Notes: generated by a model from the sequence alone, not told the origin. DNA of 64,000 nt from Pseudoalteromonas luteoviolacea (GCF_021654285.1 NZ_JAKFZS010000010.1:159534-223533); one strand, 5' to 3'. Counted from the stretch's first letter, positions 9,031 through 18,380 are shown. Made by a program: numbers and translations.

Positions 9031-10910
9031 TTGAGTTGCACTCGAGCGGTTCCTTCTTTAATGTGCGGTGCCGCTGCGCCAATGAATTCTCCCTCAAAAA
9101 GCGTAATATGCGTGCCAGCTAATTGATTTAATTGCGCTTGTGTTTTTATCCCTGACACAATCAATGAGATCTGGCTGTTTTTGCACTGCTCGCCGATATG
9201 CTGCACTAGCCCTTTGACTTGAGGGTTGTCTGCCAGCTGTTCAATCAACTTTTCGTCCAGTTTTACTGCATTGATAGACATTTTCAGTATGCGACTAATA
9301 GTGAGCAGGCCACTATTGCGTGAATTCACTAATATGTTGACACCCTTAGCACGCAAAATGCTGATGATTGCCGTCATATCGTTAAATTGACTGATCAACG
9401 CCTGTTCGTCCAATTCAAAAGTGATTAAATTAGGTTGCGGATAGCGGTTAATGGCCTGAGTAATACACTCCATCATTTGCGGGTCACGCAAGTCTTGCGG
9501 GGTCAGTGCCAAACTCCAAGCAACATTGGTTTTTCTAAATTGTGCGACACATAATTCAAGCATTTGCTTGGTTAATTGCGAGTTGAGACGAGAGTGCTTA
9601 ATTACTTCCCCAAAAGCTTGAGATTTTAATATAACGCCTTGTTCTGTCAGTACTCTTGGGGCGCAGTGGTACTGGACAATTTGCTGATCATTAATACTGG
9701 CCCTTGGGGTGAAATAAGGAATGATCCTATGCTGGTCAAAAGCACTTTGCACCGTTTTTGCAATGGCTAAATTAGACTCTTGCAGTAATTTGGTTTTCTG
9801 TGTTTGCTGCCCATATATGTAGGTGGTTTGATGAAGCTGCTGAGCCTGTCTACATGCGATGAAGGCATTCTCGAGTAGCAGACCTTTATTGCCGCGTGCT
9901 ATACCTGCTTTTAGTTGAATGTATAGCATGGGCTCATTAAGAATGGGTCTTGAAAATGGAAACTCAGAAATTAAATTATTTAAATAGTGCTCACCATTTG
10001 GCGTATCACAGAGTAACACCAGTTTTGAGGTGGCCAAACGATACACCTTAAAGGGGGTGGTTAGGTTTTGAAAGTATCGCATTACATTTTGAATGACTTT
10101 GTCACCGACGCCTGCGCCATAAAAGCTGATGATTTCTTCAAGTTCACAAATTGAGATAATAGCGAGGCTCAAGTGCGACCTTTTTGCATTGCCTAAGTCT
10201 TGCTCAAGCGCTAAACGGTTGGCAAACCCCGTGCGGGCATCAGTTGTGAGGGTGCGACGATAAACGAGCATATAAGTGCCAGCCACAAGTAAAGCAATGC
10301 AGAAGAAAAAGCTCGCTGAAAGCGCAGCCTGAGTGACATTTTCTTGTAGCTGACTTTCTATATGTGAAATCGTAATGTCTGCGCCAGTGAGGTAAATCTG
10401 CCCATTTGGGGTTATATGAGGCACAAATATTGTTTTAAAATGTCCCCATTTATCAGAGGAAATCTCAAAGACTTCTGTGGTTGATAAAAAGGCCCCTTTA
10501 TTACTTGTGGTGGCTTCTTCATAGATATCTTTAAATTGGGTGATATGACCTTTAGCAACATCATCAACTGTATAGCTGGAGGCTGTGAAACGCACATGGG
10601 GTGAGTCGTAAACCATTGAGTAGATGTACTCTACGCCAATAGATTGGGCAAGTTTTGTCAATTGCTCGCTGTGTGCTTTGTATTCAGTAAGTGATAAATC
10701 AGCCAAGTTGTCGTGGTAGTTAGAGCCGACAAATAAATTTGCGCTATGCGCCGCGATGCGTAACTTCTCATCTATTTCACTCATGATCATCTCTTTACTA
10801 CTTTGATAGGTGTAGTAAACATATCCGATAAGAGAGGTGACAAAGATAATAAAGCCAATGAGTACCCAAGTTAAAGAAAGGGTACGATGAGCAAAGTTCC
10901 ATTTAGTCAT
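9021..10910 (-). CDS. Membrane-anchored protein with degenerate GGDEF and EAL domains
   Basis: Of the 629 residues, a first transmembrane helix covers about 12-32. A periplasmic sensor-like region follows to about 200, and a second helix (FFFCIALLVAGTYMLVY) to about 222. A GGDEF-type fold starts with the conserved linker TDARTGFANRLALEQDL, but the catalytic GGDEF loop is replaced by sequence around YRLATSKLVLLCD. A C-terminal EAL fold (about 385-620) lacks the EAL triad (QYHCAPRVL there) and later metal ligands (for example SGIK in place of EGIE). Neither cyclase nor phosphodiesterase activity is expected. Such proteins often act as c-di-GMP receptors or signalling scaffolds. A strong AGGAACTGCA ribosome site supports the start. 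It is monocistronic. Confidence 0.85.
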   Translation of the reverse strand: MTKWNFAHRTLSLTWVLIGFIIFVTSLIGYVYYTYQSSKEMIMSEIDEKLRIAAHSANLFVGSNYHDNLADLSLTEYKAHSEQLTKLAQSIGVEYIYSMVYDSPHVRFTASSYTVDDVAKGHITQFKDIYEEATTSNKGAFLSTTEVFEISSDKWGHFKTIFVPHITPNGQIYLTGADITISHIESQLQENVTQAALSASFFFCIALLVAGTYMLVYRRTLTTDARTGFANRLALEQDLGNAKRSHLSLAIISICELEEIISFYGAGVGDKVIQNVMRYFQNLTTPFKVYRLATSKLVLLCDTPNGEHYLNNLISEFPFSRPILNEPMLYIQLKAGIARGNKGLLLENAFIACRQAQQLHQTTYIYGQQTQKTKLLQESNLAIAKTVQSAFDQHRIIPYFTPRASINDQQIVQYHCAPRVLTEQGVILKSQAFGEVIKHSRLNSQLTKQMLELCVAQFRKTNVAWSLALTPQDLRDPQMMECITQAINRYPQPNLITFELDEQALISQFNDMTAIISILRAKGVNILVNSRNSGLLTISRILKMSINAVKLDEKLIEQLADNPQVKGLVQHIGEQCKNSQISLIVSGIKTQAQLNQLAGTHITLFEGEFIGAAAPHIKEGTARVQLNEA

Positions 10911-11205
10911 TGCAGTTCCTGTTGCTTGTAGCGTTAAATAATATTACAAATTTTATATCTTTGGTTTAAAGTTTACAAAGTTTTTAGCAGATTGCGCGCA
11001 TTTTTTGTACCTGAAAACTTTCATTTTGTTTATTTATGCAGAAAATAGCGGGCAAGTTTATTTTTTTACACCACATTTAAAGACTTTCCTGCAACTTTAA
11101 AGTAGAGTTAGTGATTTCGTAATAAATTAGTAAGGTGGATGTGCCTGTCAGGCGTAATATCAGCGCAAGCGCACTTATCTACTCTATTTGTGATTGGGAA
11201 TAACA
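10911..11205. other. Intergenic region between divergent GGDEF-EAL and panP genes
   Basis: This 295-bp AT-rich divergent promoter region was read on both strands. Apart from short internal repeats such as TTTAAAG/CTTTAAA and a GCCTGTCAGGC palindrome, no confident site could be assigned. Confidence 0.4.
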
Positions 11206-12837
11206 ATGGGTCCAAAGCGTTGTGCAGTCGCTTCTGAAGAAAGCTTGATGCGAATCTTTACCGTACCGGAAGCCCCTGGCTCTACACTCAGTAAAATAGA
11301 ACAAGAGATCTCTCACAATCTTGCGGGTTTTCTGAACGAGAATATTGCTGCAATTGAAAAGCCCCTGCATGAGATAGAGAAAGACTTTCAATCAGCGGCA
11401 ATTCCAGAAGAGCCTACTTTTGTATCTGATTATGCTCAAGATATTATGGAGCAGTTGGTCGCACACTCGGTGCATACCGCGTCGCCAAGCTTTATTGGTC
11501 ATATGACGTCGGCATTGCCACACTTTTTATTGCCTTTGTCAAAGCTAATGGTCGGTTTGAATCAAAACTTGGTTAAGATTGAGACGTCCAAGGCATTCAC
11601 ACCCCTTGAGCGCCAAGTGTTAGGTATGATGCACCATTTGACTTATGGTCAAGATGAAGCCTTTTATGAAAAGTGGATGCACAGCGCCAAGAATGCGTTA
11701 GGTGCGTTTTGCTCTGGCGGAACGATTGCCAATATTACCGCATTGTGGATTGCGCGAAACCGCTTATTGAAACCTGATGGTGAATTTAAAGGCATTTCGT
11801 CGCAAGGCATGTTTGCTGCCATGATGCACTATGGCTATAAAGGCCTTGCGGTACTGGTATCTGAGCGTGGTCATTACTCTCTTGGCAAAGCTGCTGATGT
11901 ACTCGGCATTGGCCGTGATAATTTCATTGCTATTCGTACCAATCAAAATAATAAAGTGGATATGAATGCCATGCGTGAAAAAGCACTCGAGCTTGAAGCG
12001 CAAGGGATCAAGGTGATGGCCATTGTTGGCGTTGCGGGCACAACTGAGACCGGCAGCATAGATCCATTACATGAGATGGCTGCGTTATGTGAAGAACTAG
12101 ACTGTCACTTCCATGTAGATGCAGCATGGGGGGGCGCAACATTACTGTCCAATACCTACAGGCATCTCTTATCGGGTATTGAAAAAGCAGATTCAGTCAC
12201 CATTGATGCGCACAAGCAAATGTATGTGCCAATGGGTGCTGGCATCGTGCTATTCAAAGACCCAGCAGCAACAGATGTGATTGAGCACCATGCTGAATAT
12301 ATTTTACGTAAAGGCTCAAAAGATTTAGGAAGCCATACACTTGAGGGTAGCCGACCAGGTATGGCAATGCTTGTTCATGCATGCTTGCAGGTGATTGGTC
12401 GTAAAGGGTATGAGATGCTCATTGATCAGAGCATAGAAAAAGCTCAGTACTTTGCTAACTTAATTACCGAGCAAGATGACTTTGAGCTGATTTCTCAACC
12501 TGAACTTTGCTTACTGACATATCGTTATGTGCCAAAAGAGGTTAAACAAGCATTGCTTAAGGTTGATGAACAGGAAAAGCTGGATATATACGCTGCGCTT
12601 AACCGTCTTACTGCAAGTATGCAAAAGCGCCAACGTGAAACTGGCCGATCATTTGTATCCAGAACAAGGCTTACACCAGAACAGTACGGGAATCAACCTA
12701 CCGTAGTGTTTCGTGTTGTCTTAGCAAACCCGTTAACGTCCTATCAAATGCTCAATGACATTTTAGAAGAGCAAAGGGAAATGGCTCAGCATGATCCTAT
12801 TTTGAAAAAATATTTAAGCAAATATTTAACGACATAA
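11206..12837 (+). CDS. panP: Pyridoxal-phosphate aspartate 1-decarboxylase PanP
   Basis: A group II PLP decarboxylase of 543 residues. The Schiff-base lysine is in VTIDAHKQMYVPMGAG, the cofactor-contacting segment in CHFHVDAAWGGATLL, and the substrate-side block in HTASPSFIGHMTSALPHFLL. This overall form is that of PanP, an aspartate decarboxylase of Vibrio and relatives that makes beta-alanine for pantothenate and replaces the pyruvoyl enzyme PanD. The ATG at 11206 has GGGA seven bases upstream; the frame also allows a TTG at 11194. panB and panC are 18 kb away in this window without panD beside them, which fits the role. Glutamate decarboxylase is a possible alternative label, but the N-terminal half favours PanP. 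Confidence 0.88.
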   Translation: MGPKRCAVASEESLMRIFTVPEAPGSTLSKIEQEISHNLAGFLNENIAAIEKPLHEIEKDFQSAAIPEEPTFVSDYAQDIMEQLVAHSVHTASPSFIGHMTSALPHFLLPLSKLMVGLNQNLVKIETSKAFTPLERQVLGMMHHLTYGQDEAFYEKWMHSAKNALGAFCSGGTIANITALWIARNRLLKPDGEFKGISSQGMFAAMMHYGYKGLAVLVSERGHYSLGKAADVLGIGRDNFIAIRTNQNNKVDMNAMREKALELEAQGIKVMAIVGVAGTTETGSIDPLHEMAALCEELDCHFHVDAAWGGATLLSNTYRHLLSGIEKADSVTIDAHKQMYVPMGAGIVLFKDPAATDVIEHHAEYILRKGSKDLGSHTLEGSRPGMAMLVHACLQVIGRKGYEMLIDQSIEKAQYFANLITEQDDFELISQPELCLLTYRYVPKEVKQALLKVDEQEKLDIYAALNRLTASMQKRQRETGRSFVSRTRLTPEQYGNQPTVVFRVVLANPLTSYQMLNDILEEQREMAQHDPILKKYLSKYLTT

Positions 12838-12861
12838 AAAGGAGCCAGCTGGCTCCTTTTT
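12836..12861 (+). terminator. Rho-independent terminator after panP
   Basis: The perfect palindrome GGAGCCAGCTGGCTCC is flanked by AAAAA and TTTTT, beginning at the panP stop codon. It should work in both directions. Confidence 0.9.
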
Positions 12862-13227
12862 ATTTGGTAATAACGAAAAACAGTATAATTTATAAATAAA
12901 ACAACGAGTTTGGGCTGGACGGTGAGGGGCTAAGTGAAGTTTTAAAAACGCATTTTTTGATTCAAAATATTTTATCTTTATGTGAGTACCTTAAATGGGA
13001 TAAATAAAGTGCTTTTTTATCTTATCGGCGTATTATTAATAATTGAGGTAGCCAATGGTATTGCGCCAACTGATTTAAAGTTGTTGAATTGAAAACAGCG
13101 ATTTAAGCTGCAGGAGTACAGGCTACGCATTATTACATGTGACCGTAAATCAAGGTTACTGAGTACATAAACTAGATGTATTTGGGTGAAAACATTGGCT
13201 GTAGATGTGAAAGAGTATGAAGGTGAT
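12862..13227. other. Intergenic region upstream of the GAF-GGDEF gene
   Basis: About 365 bp of AT-rich sequence with no supported gene, RNA or clear operator on either strand. Confidence 0.4.
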
Positions 13228-14280
13228 ATGTCTAACAATAGACATAATGAGCTAACACATGTCACACAGAGACTGAGAAGAGTCTTATCAAAAGAGGTCG
13301 ATGTATCTGTCGGCCACCAACAATTTTTGTCGGATATTTTGCTTGAAGCAAAAGAGTTATTGAATGTTAGTCGCGTATCAGTGTGGTTATTCGATGATGC
13401 CGCTAAGCCAAGTAAGTTAATTAACTACGCCAATACAGATTGGAATGGGTTGATAACTGGGCCTTTACCTGAACTAGCAGTGCAAGATTATCCTAATTAC
13501 TTTCGCGCTATTATCAATGGCGAGACAATCTCCGCAAATGATGCGATGACAGATGCGAGAACCAGTGAATTTACGGATGGTTATTTAGTACCACAGCAAA
13601 TCTGCGCTTTACTGGATGCCGCGATTTTTCAAAATGGTTTAGCCATTGGCGTGGTGTGCTGTGAAGGACGTTTTGAGCCCCGAAATTGGTTGCAATGGGA
13701 AGTGGTGGCGACAGAGCTTATCGCTGATTGTTGCAGCCGCAGGCTATTGGTGCATGAGTTATGGCAAATGCAGCAGCGCTTAACGGAGATGGCATTTCAG
13801 GATGTGTTAACAGGACTGAATAACCGTCGCTATGTAATGGATTATGCCAAGAGTGAAATGAGTCGCCATCAACGCGCGGATAGACCTCTAAGCTTGTTAA
13901 TGATTGACCTAGATAGATTTAAGTTGATCAACGATAAATACGGCCATGATGGTGGCGATGAAGTGTTAAAGCAATTTGCTCAGTGTTGTAATTCGTTGGT
14001 GCGCACGGAAGATTGCGTGTGCCGATTAGGTGGTGAAGAGTTTATTATTTTGCTGCCTGAGACAGAAGTTGCGTTAGCAATGAATGTAGCGCAGCGGCTC
14101 AAAGTAAAAGCCGCGGCGTTAGAGGTTCTGTATGAAGGAGATATTATTCATTTTACGGTCAGTATCGGTGTTGCCAGCGTAAATCTAAATATGCCCTTTA
14201 GCCAATCTCTTAAAGCAGCTGATCAAGCTGTTTATCAAGCGAAAGCAGCCGGACGAAACCAAATAAAACTCGCGTTGTAA
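13228..14280 (+). CDS. GAF-domain diguanylate cyclase
   Basis: The N-terminal GAF-type sensor (about residues 15-165) includes LNVSRVSVWLFDD and AIGVVCCEGRFEPRNW. The C-terminal GGDEF domain starts at DVLTGLNNRRYV and has an intact active site RLGGEEFIILLPE plus the metal/phosphate segment LMIDLDRFKLINDKYGHDGGD. It should make c-di-GMP from GTP. No RxxD inhibitory site is seen in the usual place before GGEEF (RTEDCVCRLGGEEF has RTED, a possible partial match). The ATG at 13228 follows AAGGTG; a GTG 14 codons upstream lacks a ribosome site. The protein is soluble, with no membrane segment. It converges on the CrbS-like kinase gene with a 5-bp gap. Confidence 0.9.
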   Translation: MSNNRHNELTHVTQRLRRVLSKEVDVSVGHQQFLSDILLEAKELLNVSRVSVWLFDDAAKPSKLINYANTDWNGLITGPLPELAVQDYPNYFRAIINGETISANDAMTDARTSEFTDGYLVPQQICALLDAAIFQNGLAIGVVCCEGRFEPRNWLQWEVVATELIADCCSRRLLVHELWQMQQRLTEMAFQDVLTGLNNRRYVMDYAKSEMSRHQRADRPLSLLMIDLDRFKLINDKYGHDGGDEVLKQFAQCCNSLVRTEDCVCRLGGEEFIILLPETEVALAMNVAQRLKVKAAALEVLYEGDIIHFTVSIGVASVNLNMPFSQSLKAADQAVYQAKAAGRNQIKLAL

Positions 14281-14285
14281 CTGGA

Positions 14286-17200
14286 TCACTGAGAGTGATT
14301 CAGTAGTGCTTTGAGCTTGGCTGGTTTTAATGGCTTTGTCAGGTAATGTATTTGTTTCTCTTTAACTTGAGCTTTTAAAGATTGATCTCGCACAGCGGTT
14401 ATGAGCACTGCGGGAATATCATGTTGCCAAACTTCTCTGAGAGTTGCGATTAACGTGACCCCGTCACACTCATTACCAAGCTGATAATCAACCAGTAATA
14501 TATCGGGTGCTTTATGGCTTTTTGCATAGGCAAGTGCATCTTCGACTTGTGCAAACACTGAGTGTTGTAGCTGCCATTTATCCAATAGGCTGGACATTGC
14601 CGCCAAGTTGTTAGGATCATCATCAATGGCAATGACAGAGAGCTGCCTTTTATTTTTTGACGGTCTGACTTCTCTGTCAGCTTGCACGTGTTGTTGCTCG
14701 CCCAATGGCACTTCAATACAAAAGCGGCTTCCTGCTGACAGTTTTGAGTGCATTGATAGAGGTATGCTCATTAAATCACAGAGGCGCTTTACAACGCCCA
14801 AGCCCAGCCCGACGCCGCGGTTATCTCCTGATTCAATACGATAAAAATCAGTAAATATTTTTTCTTGTTCAAGCTTCGAGATCCCGGGACCAGTATCCCA
14901 AACTTCAATACGCAAGCCATGTTCGCGTTTACGACAGGCAATAAGTACGCTACCTGAACCCGTGTATTTAACGGCATTGGACACCAGGTTTTGTATTACA
15001 CGGCGCAAATAAGTCATGTCGCTATGCACGATATGCTCAGTGTTTCGTACTTTAAACTTGAGCCCCTTGTCTTGGCAGATAATGGCGTATTCATTGACCA
15101 AAGGTTTAATAATATCATTGAGGTTAAAATGCTTTGGAGTGGGTTGCATAGCACCTTGTTCTAGCTTGGCAATATCGAGTAACGAGGACATGAGGTGGAC
15201 GGTTGAGTCCAGACTATCACCCAGTTTATTGAGGTTACTCTTTTGTGTATCTGGGATCTGCTGCTCATCAATGGCGCCAAGGTATAATCTCGCAGCATTT
15301 AGCGGTTGTAGGATGTCATGACTGGCAAGGGCTAAAAATCGCGTTTTACTGTCATTTGCGCGTTCGGCCTCTTTTTTTGCACTGACAAGATCTTGCTCTA
15401 TTTTTTCTCGAGTTGCGATTTGGGCTTTTAAATCTTGGTTTATTGCGCGTATTTCCAGTGTTCTGGCCTCAATACGATTTTCCAAGTCCATATTGATTTC
15501 TTCAAGGGCATTTTGCGTGGCCATGTGCATAGTGATGTCAGAGAAACTGGTAACAAAGCCACCGCCAGGTAGCGGGTTACCGGTCATTTCAAAAACCTGC
15601 CCATTTTCTCTGTGCCGTATATAGTGATGGGGCGTGCCATTTTTGAGGTGTTGCACACGCTTCTCAACCAGCTTTTCTAATGCGCCAGGCCCACATTCAC
15701 CGCGCTGTGCGTTGTAGCGGATAATCTCTTCAATATCTTGACCGACTTGTAGATAACCTTGAGGGTATTCAAACATTTCATGGTAACGCTTGTTCCAAGC
15801 AACAAGCTTAAGGTCTTTATCTACGACTGAGATGCCATGACTCAGGTTTTCCAATGAGGTAAACAAAAGGTTTTGGTTAAATTGTAGCGCTTGTGTTGTT
15901 TCATCAAAAAAGGTGACAACTTCTTCAAACGCCATTTGTTTGCCAGAAGATACTGCGTGGATCAGGGCTTGTGCTGAAGACGCACCAAGCACACCTGTTA
16001 ATGCGCGCTCACAAAAGCTAATGAAATCAGGTGTTGGCGATGCGTTATTTTCATCAATATCTTCGTTGAGGGCATAGTGCCCGAGTAACTGCTGACTACG
16101 CTGAATACCTAAAAAAGTTTGCAATAGAACTTTGAAGTCATAGACGGTGGCTTTGACTTCTTTATTTAGCTTTTTAGCTAAAGCTGCTTGCTCTTTGGGC
16201 CTTACAAATGCGGTAGCTTGCAGTTTATCGATGAGACGCTCATGAGCCCCTAAAGAAAAGCTAATGTAACAGCTGATATTGGCAAGCAATGCGAGCAAGG
16301 TGCCTCGTGTGACTATGGTTTGCTGAGTTTGATAATCCAATAACTCGGGAGATGAGATAATGGGCAATAATAAAAACAGTGCCCAACAAATAAGCCCCGC
16401 GAGCAGTCCTGCATATACGCCATAGGCATGGCCTTTGCGCCAATACAATCCTCCGACAATGGCTGGCAGTAATTGGGTGACTAAAGAAAAGGCAACTAGT
16501 CCCATACTGGCGAGCGCTGCGCCATGCCCGAACCATTGCTGATACAAATAAGCGAGTAATAAAATAGCACCAATAATAAAGCGTCGAACAAGCAGTATTT
16601 GTGACTTATAGTTATTGGTTAATAAGCTCTTTTTAAAGCGCCTTTTTAGTAGTAAAGGCAGCACAATATCGTTGGAAAGCATGGTACTTAGTGTCAACGT
16701 TGCGACAACAATCATAGCCGTTGCTGCAGAGAGACCACCAATAAATACGAACGTAGACATCACTGGGTAGTCGATGCTCAGTGGCAGGCCTAAAACAAAG
16801 CTGTCTGCGGCGATCCCTTGACCAATACCTGGGTGTATTGCGGCGCTTGCGATGGGAATAATCATCAAAGCAATCAACATTAAATATAGCGGGAAAGCCC
16901 ATCTTGCGGTGTTTAAATGATTACTGTTTTGGTTATCTACAACTGTAACGTGAAACTGTCTAGGAAGACAAATGATGGCAGCTGCTGCCATGAGCGTTTG
17001 GCCTATAAAGTTAAAGTTAGCGAAATCAAAGTCGCGCCAGTGCGCCCAAATTGAGTGGGTATCGTTTTGCAAAAAAAGGGCTTGGACTGAAATATATGCA
17101 ACGGCGATGAGGGCAAGTAATTTAATGATAGACTCAAATGCAACCGCTAACATGAGCCCAGAACGGTATTCTGTGACATCGACCTTTCTTGCGCCGAAAA

Positions 17201-17705
17201 AGATAGCAAACAGCGCCATCATTAAGGTACCGGTCAATGCTAATATCGCGCCTGAGACTTCATCATTTTGACGCAGCAGTTCGAAGCTGTTGGCCAACGC
17301 TTTGAGTTGCAGTGCAATGTAAGGAATAGTTGCAAGCAAAGCGATGAGTGTGACCATGACCGCAGTCATTTGCCTTTTGCCGTAACGGGCACTGATAAAG
17401 TCCGAAATAGTGGTGATATTTTGCTTTTTACTGACCAATATCAGTTTACGTAAAAATCCGTGACCAAATAAAAACAGTAGCGCAGGCCCCAGCAAAATGG
17501 GGAAGAAGTGCCAGCTACTGGCAGCTGCGGTACCAACTGAACCATAGTACGTCCATGATGTACAGTAAATACCTAACGCAAGCGCATATACAAAGGGGTG
17601 ATGGCTTATCTTTTGTGCCAAAGGCGTGTGTTTATCTCCCCAATTAGCCAGCCAAAATAGTAGGCCAATATAACTCAGGGCAACCAAAATGAGCGCAGCT
17701 GTCAT
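14286..17705 (-). CDS. crbS: Hybrid sensor kinase with N-terminal solute-symporter domain (CrbS/CbrA-like)
   Basis: A 1139-residue fusion. Residues 1 to about 490 form a sodium/solute-symporter domain with about 13 membrane helices. A STAC linker follows (VKATVYDFKVLLQTFLGIQ), then a PAS domain (LENLSHGISVVDKDLKLVAW) and a coiled coil. The kinase core has phospho-acceptor His near 796 in LASHDILQPLNAARLYL, N-box IQNLVSNAVKYTG and G-boxes VWDTGPGIS/GVGLGLGVVKRL. A receiver ends the protein, with Asp near 1072 in LLVDYQLGN and Lys in YLTKPLKP. CrbS of Vibrio senses acetate-related conditions and, with CrbR, activates acs. Here the kinase diverges from an ActP-like symporter operon, and acs with a CrbR-like regulator lies 30 kb away, supporting that role over CbrA-type histidine control. 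Confidence 0.85.
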   Translation of the reverse strand: MTAALILVALSYIGLLFWLANWGDKHTPLAQKISHHPFVYALALGIYCTSWTYYGSVGTAAASSWHFFPILLGPALLFLFGHGFLRKLILVSKKQNITTISDFISARYGKRQMTAVMVTLIALLATIPYIALQLKALANSFELLRQNDEVSGAILALTGTLMMALFAIFFGARKVDVTEYRSGLMLAVAFESIIKLLALIAVAYISVQALFLQNDTHSIWAHWRDFDFANFNFIGQTLMAAAAIICLPRQFHVTVVDNQNSNHLNTARWAFPLYLMLIALMIIPIASAAIHPGIGQGIAADSFVLGLPLSIDYPVMSTFVFIGGLSAATAMIVVATLTLSTMLSNDIVLPLLLKRRFKKSLLTNNYKSQILLVRRFIIGAILLLAYLYQQWFGHGAALASMGLVAFSLVTQLLPAIVGGLYWRKGHAYGVYAGLLAGLICWALFLLLPIISSPELLDYQTQQTIVTRGTLLALLANISCYISFSLGAHERLIDKLQATAFVRPKEQAALAKKLNKEVKATVYDFKVLLQTFLGIQRSQQLLGHYALNEDIDENNASPTPDFISFCERALTGVLGASSAQALIHAVSSGKQMAFEEVVTFFDETTQALQFNQNLLFTSLENLSHGISVVDKDLKLVAWNKRYHEMFEYPQGYLQVGQDIEEIIRYNAQRGECGPGALEKLVEKRVQHLKNGTPHHYIRHRENGQVFEMTGNPLPGGGFVTSFSDITMHMATQNALEEINMDLENRIEARTLEIRAINQDLKAQIATREKIEQDLVSAKKEAERANDSKTRFLALASHDILQPLNAARLYLGAIDEQQIPDTQKSNLNKLGDSLDSTVHLMSSLLDIAKLEQGAMQPTPKHFNLNDIIKPLVNEYAIICQDKGLKFKVRNTEHIVHSDMTYLRRVIQNLVSNAVKYTGSGSVLIACRKREHGLRIEVWDTGPGISKLEQEKIFTDFYRIESGDNRGVGLGLGVVKRLCDLMSIPLSMHSKLSAGSRFCIEVPLGEQQHVQADREVRPSKNKRQLSVIAIDDDPNNLAAMSSLLDKWQLQHSVFAQVEDALAYAKSHKAPDILLVDYQLGNECDGVTLIATLREVWQHDIPAVLITAVRDQSLKAQVKEKQIHYLTKPLKPAKLKALLNHSQ

Positions 17706-17862
17706 CGTCAGTCCTAATTGATGTTATTGATTGTATTATTAAATTCGATGATTGGTTTGAGCCCTCATCTTATCTGGCTTACCCAGAATATACCAGCGAG
17801 TTAGTCGATAAATATAATACGCTGATTATTATGAAGAATTGGTAATTTATTGTGCTAATTAG

Positions 17863-17878
17863 ACTAATGTCTTATACC
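17863..17878 (+). promoter_or_regulatory. Possible additional copy of the acs/symporter shared motif
   Basis: ACTAATGTCTTATACC resembles the acs upstream element ACTAAGGTCTAATACT at 13 of 16 positions. It lies in the crbS-symporter divergent region. A functional role is inference. Confidence 0.35.
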
Positions 17879-17894
17879 GTATGAAGTGTTAATA

Positions 17895-17918
17895 ATTTGC
17901 ATGGTATAACATGCAAAT
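17895..17918. promoter_or_regulatory. Palindromic operator candidate in the kinase/symporter divergent region
   Basis: Perfect 9-bp arms ATTTGCATG (17895-17903) and CATGCAAAT (17910-17918) flank a 6-bp spacer GTATAA. It lies about 190 bp from both divergent starts and has no U-tract, so a dimeric regulator site is more likely than a terminator. Confidence 0.5.
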
Positions 17919-17997
17919 ATTTTATAAGGTGTTGATTTTAAAGTCTATTAAATATATTCAAGTTGTTTTAATTTGCAGTTTACGTAAACGTAACCCT

Positions 17998-18019
17998 GTA
18001 TTTACGACTAAGGTCTCAA
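17998..18019 (+). promoter_or_regulatory. Motif shared with the acs upstream region (candidate CrbR-type site)
   Basis: TTACGACTAAGGTCTCA lies about 90 bp before the symporter small-subunit start. It matches TTACAACTAAGGTCTAA upstream of acs at 15 of 17 positions, in the same orientation and at similar distance from the start codon. Assigning it to the CrbR-like regulator is inference. Confidence 0.5.
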
Positions 18020-18105
18020 TTCAATCTAGACAAGCCGTTGCTACAGTCAAAAGGTCAATTAATACCAACGCATATACACATTATGCGTTAAACGGGGAGT
18101 TAATC

Positions 18106-18369
18106 ATGGCCTTTAAAAGTGAAGAACAAGCAAAAGCATATTGGTCAGAAAATCTAGCCTTGATGTTTAAGCTACTAGTAATTTGGTTTGTAGTGTCATT
18201 TGGATGTGGCATTTTATTTGTCGACGTACTGAACGAAGTGCGTTTTTTTGGGTTTAAATTGGGCTTTTGGTTTTCACAACAAGGCGCAATTTATACATTT
18301 GTTGCTTTGATTTTTGTCTACGTATCAAAAATGGATGCGCTCGATAAAAAATACGGCGTAGATGAGTAA
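18106..18369 (+). CDS. DUF4212 small subunit of sodium:solute symporter
   Basis: An 87-residue protein with two hydrophobic segments (LALMFKLLVIWFVVSFGCGILF and GAIYTFVALIFVYVS), beginning MAFKSEEQAKAYW. The C-terminus MDALDKKYGVDE is typical of the DUF4212 family, which pairs with an ActP-like large subunit. The ATG at 18106 follows a GGGGAG ribosome site at good spacing; the frame is open further upstream, but that DNA holds regulatory motifs and not recognisable protein. The large subunit starts 11 bp after the stop. Confidence 0.92.
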   Translation: MAFKSEEQAKAYWSENLALMFKLLVIWFVVSFGCGILFVDVLNEVRFFGFKLGFWFSQQGAIYTFVALIFVYVSKMDALDKKYGVDE

Positions 18370-18380
18370 GGAGCAGCATA

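Noticed and set aside
11206..12837. Glutamate decarboxylase
   Set aside because: The fold is shared, but the N-terminal half and overall form fit PanP, and there is no adjacent glutamate/GABA antiporter.
13017..13265. An 82-codon minus-strand frame before the GAF-GGDEF gene
   Set aside because: It overlaps the start of the diguanylate cyclase gene, has no clear ribosome site and unremarkable sequence.
17911..18105. N-terminal extension of the DUF4212 protein
   Set aside because: The frame is open upstream, but GGGGAG directly before the ATG at 18106 and the family start MAFKSEEQ mark the real start; the upstream DNA carries regulatory motifs.
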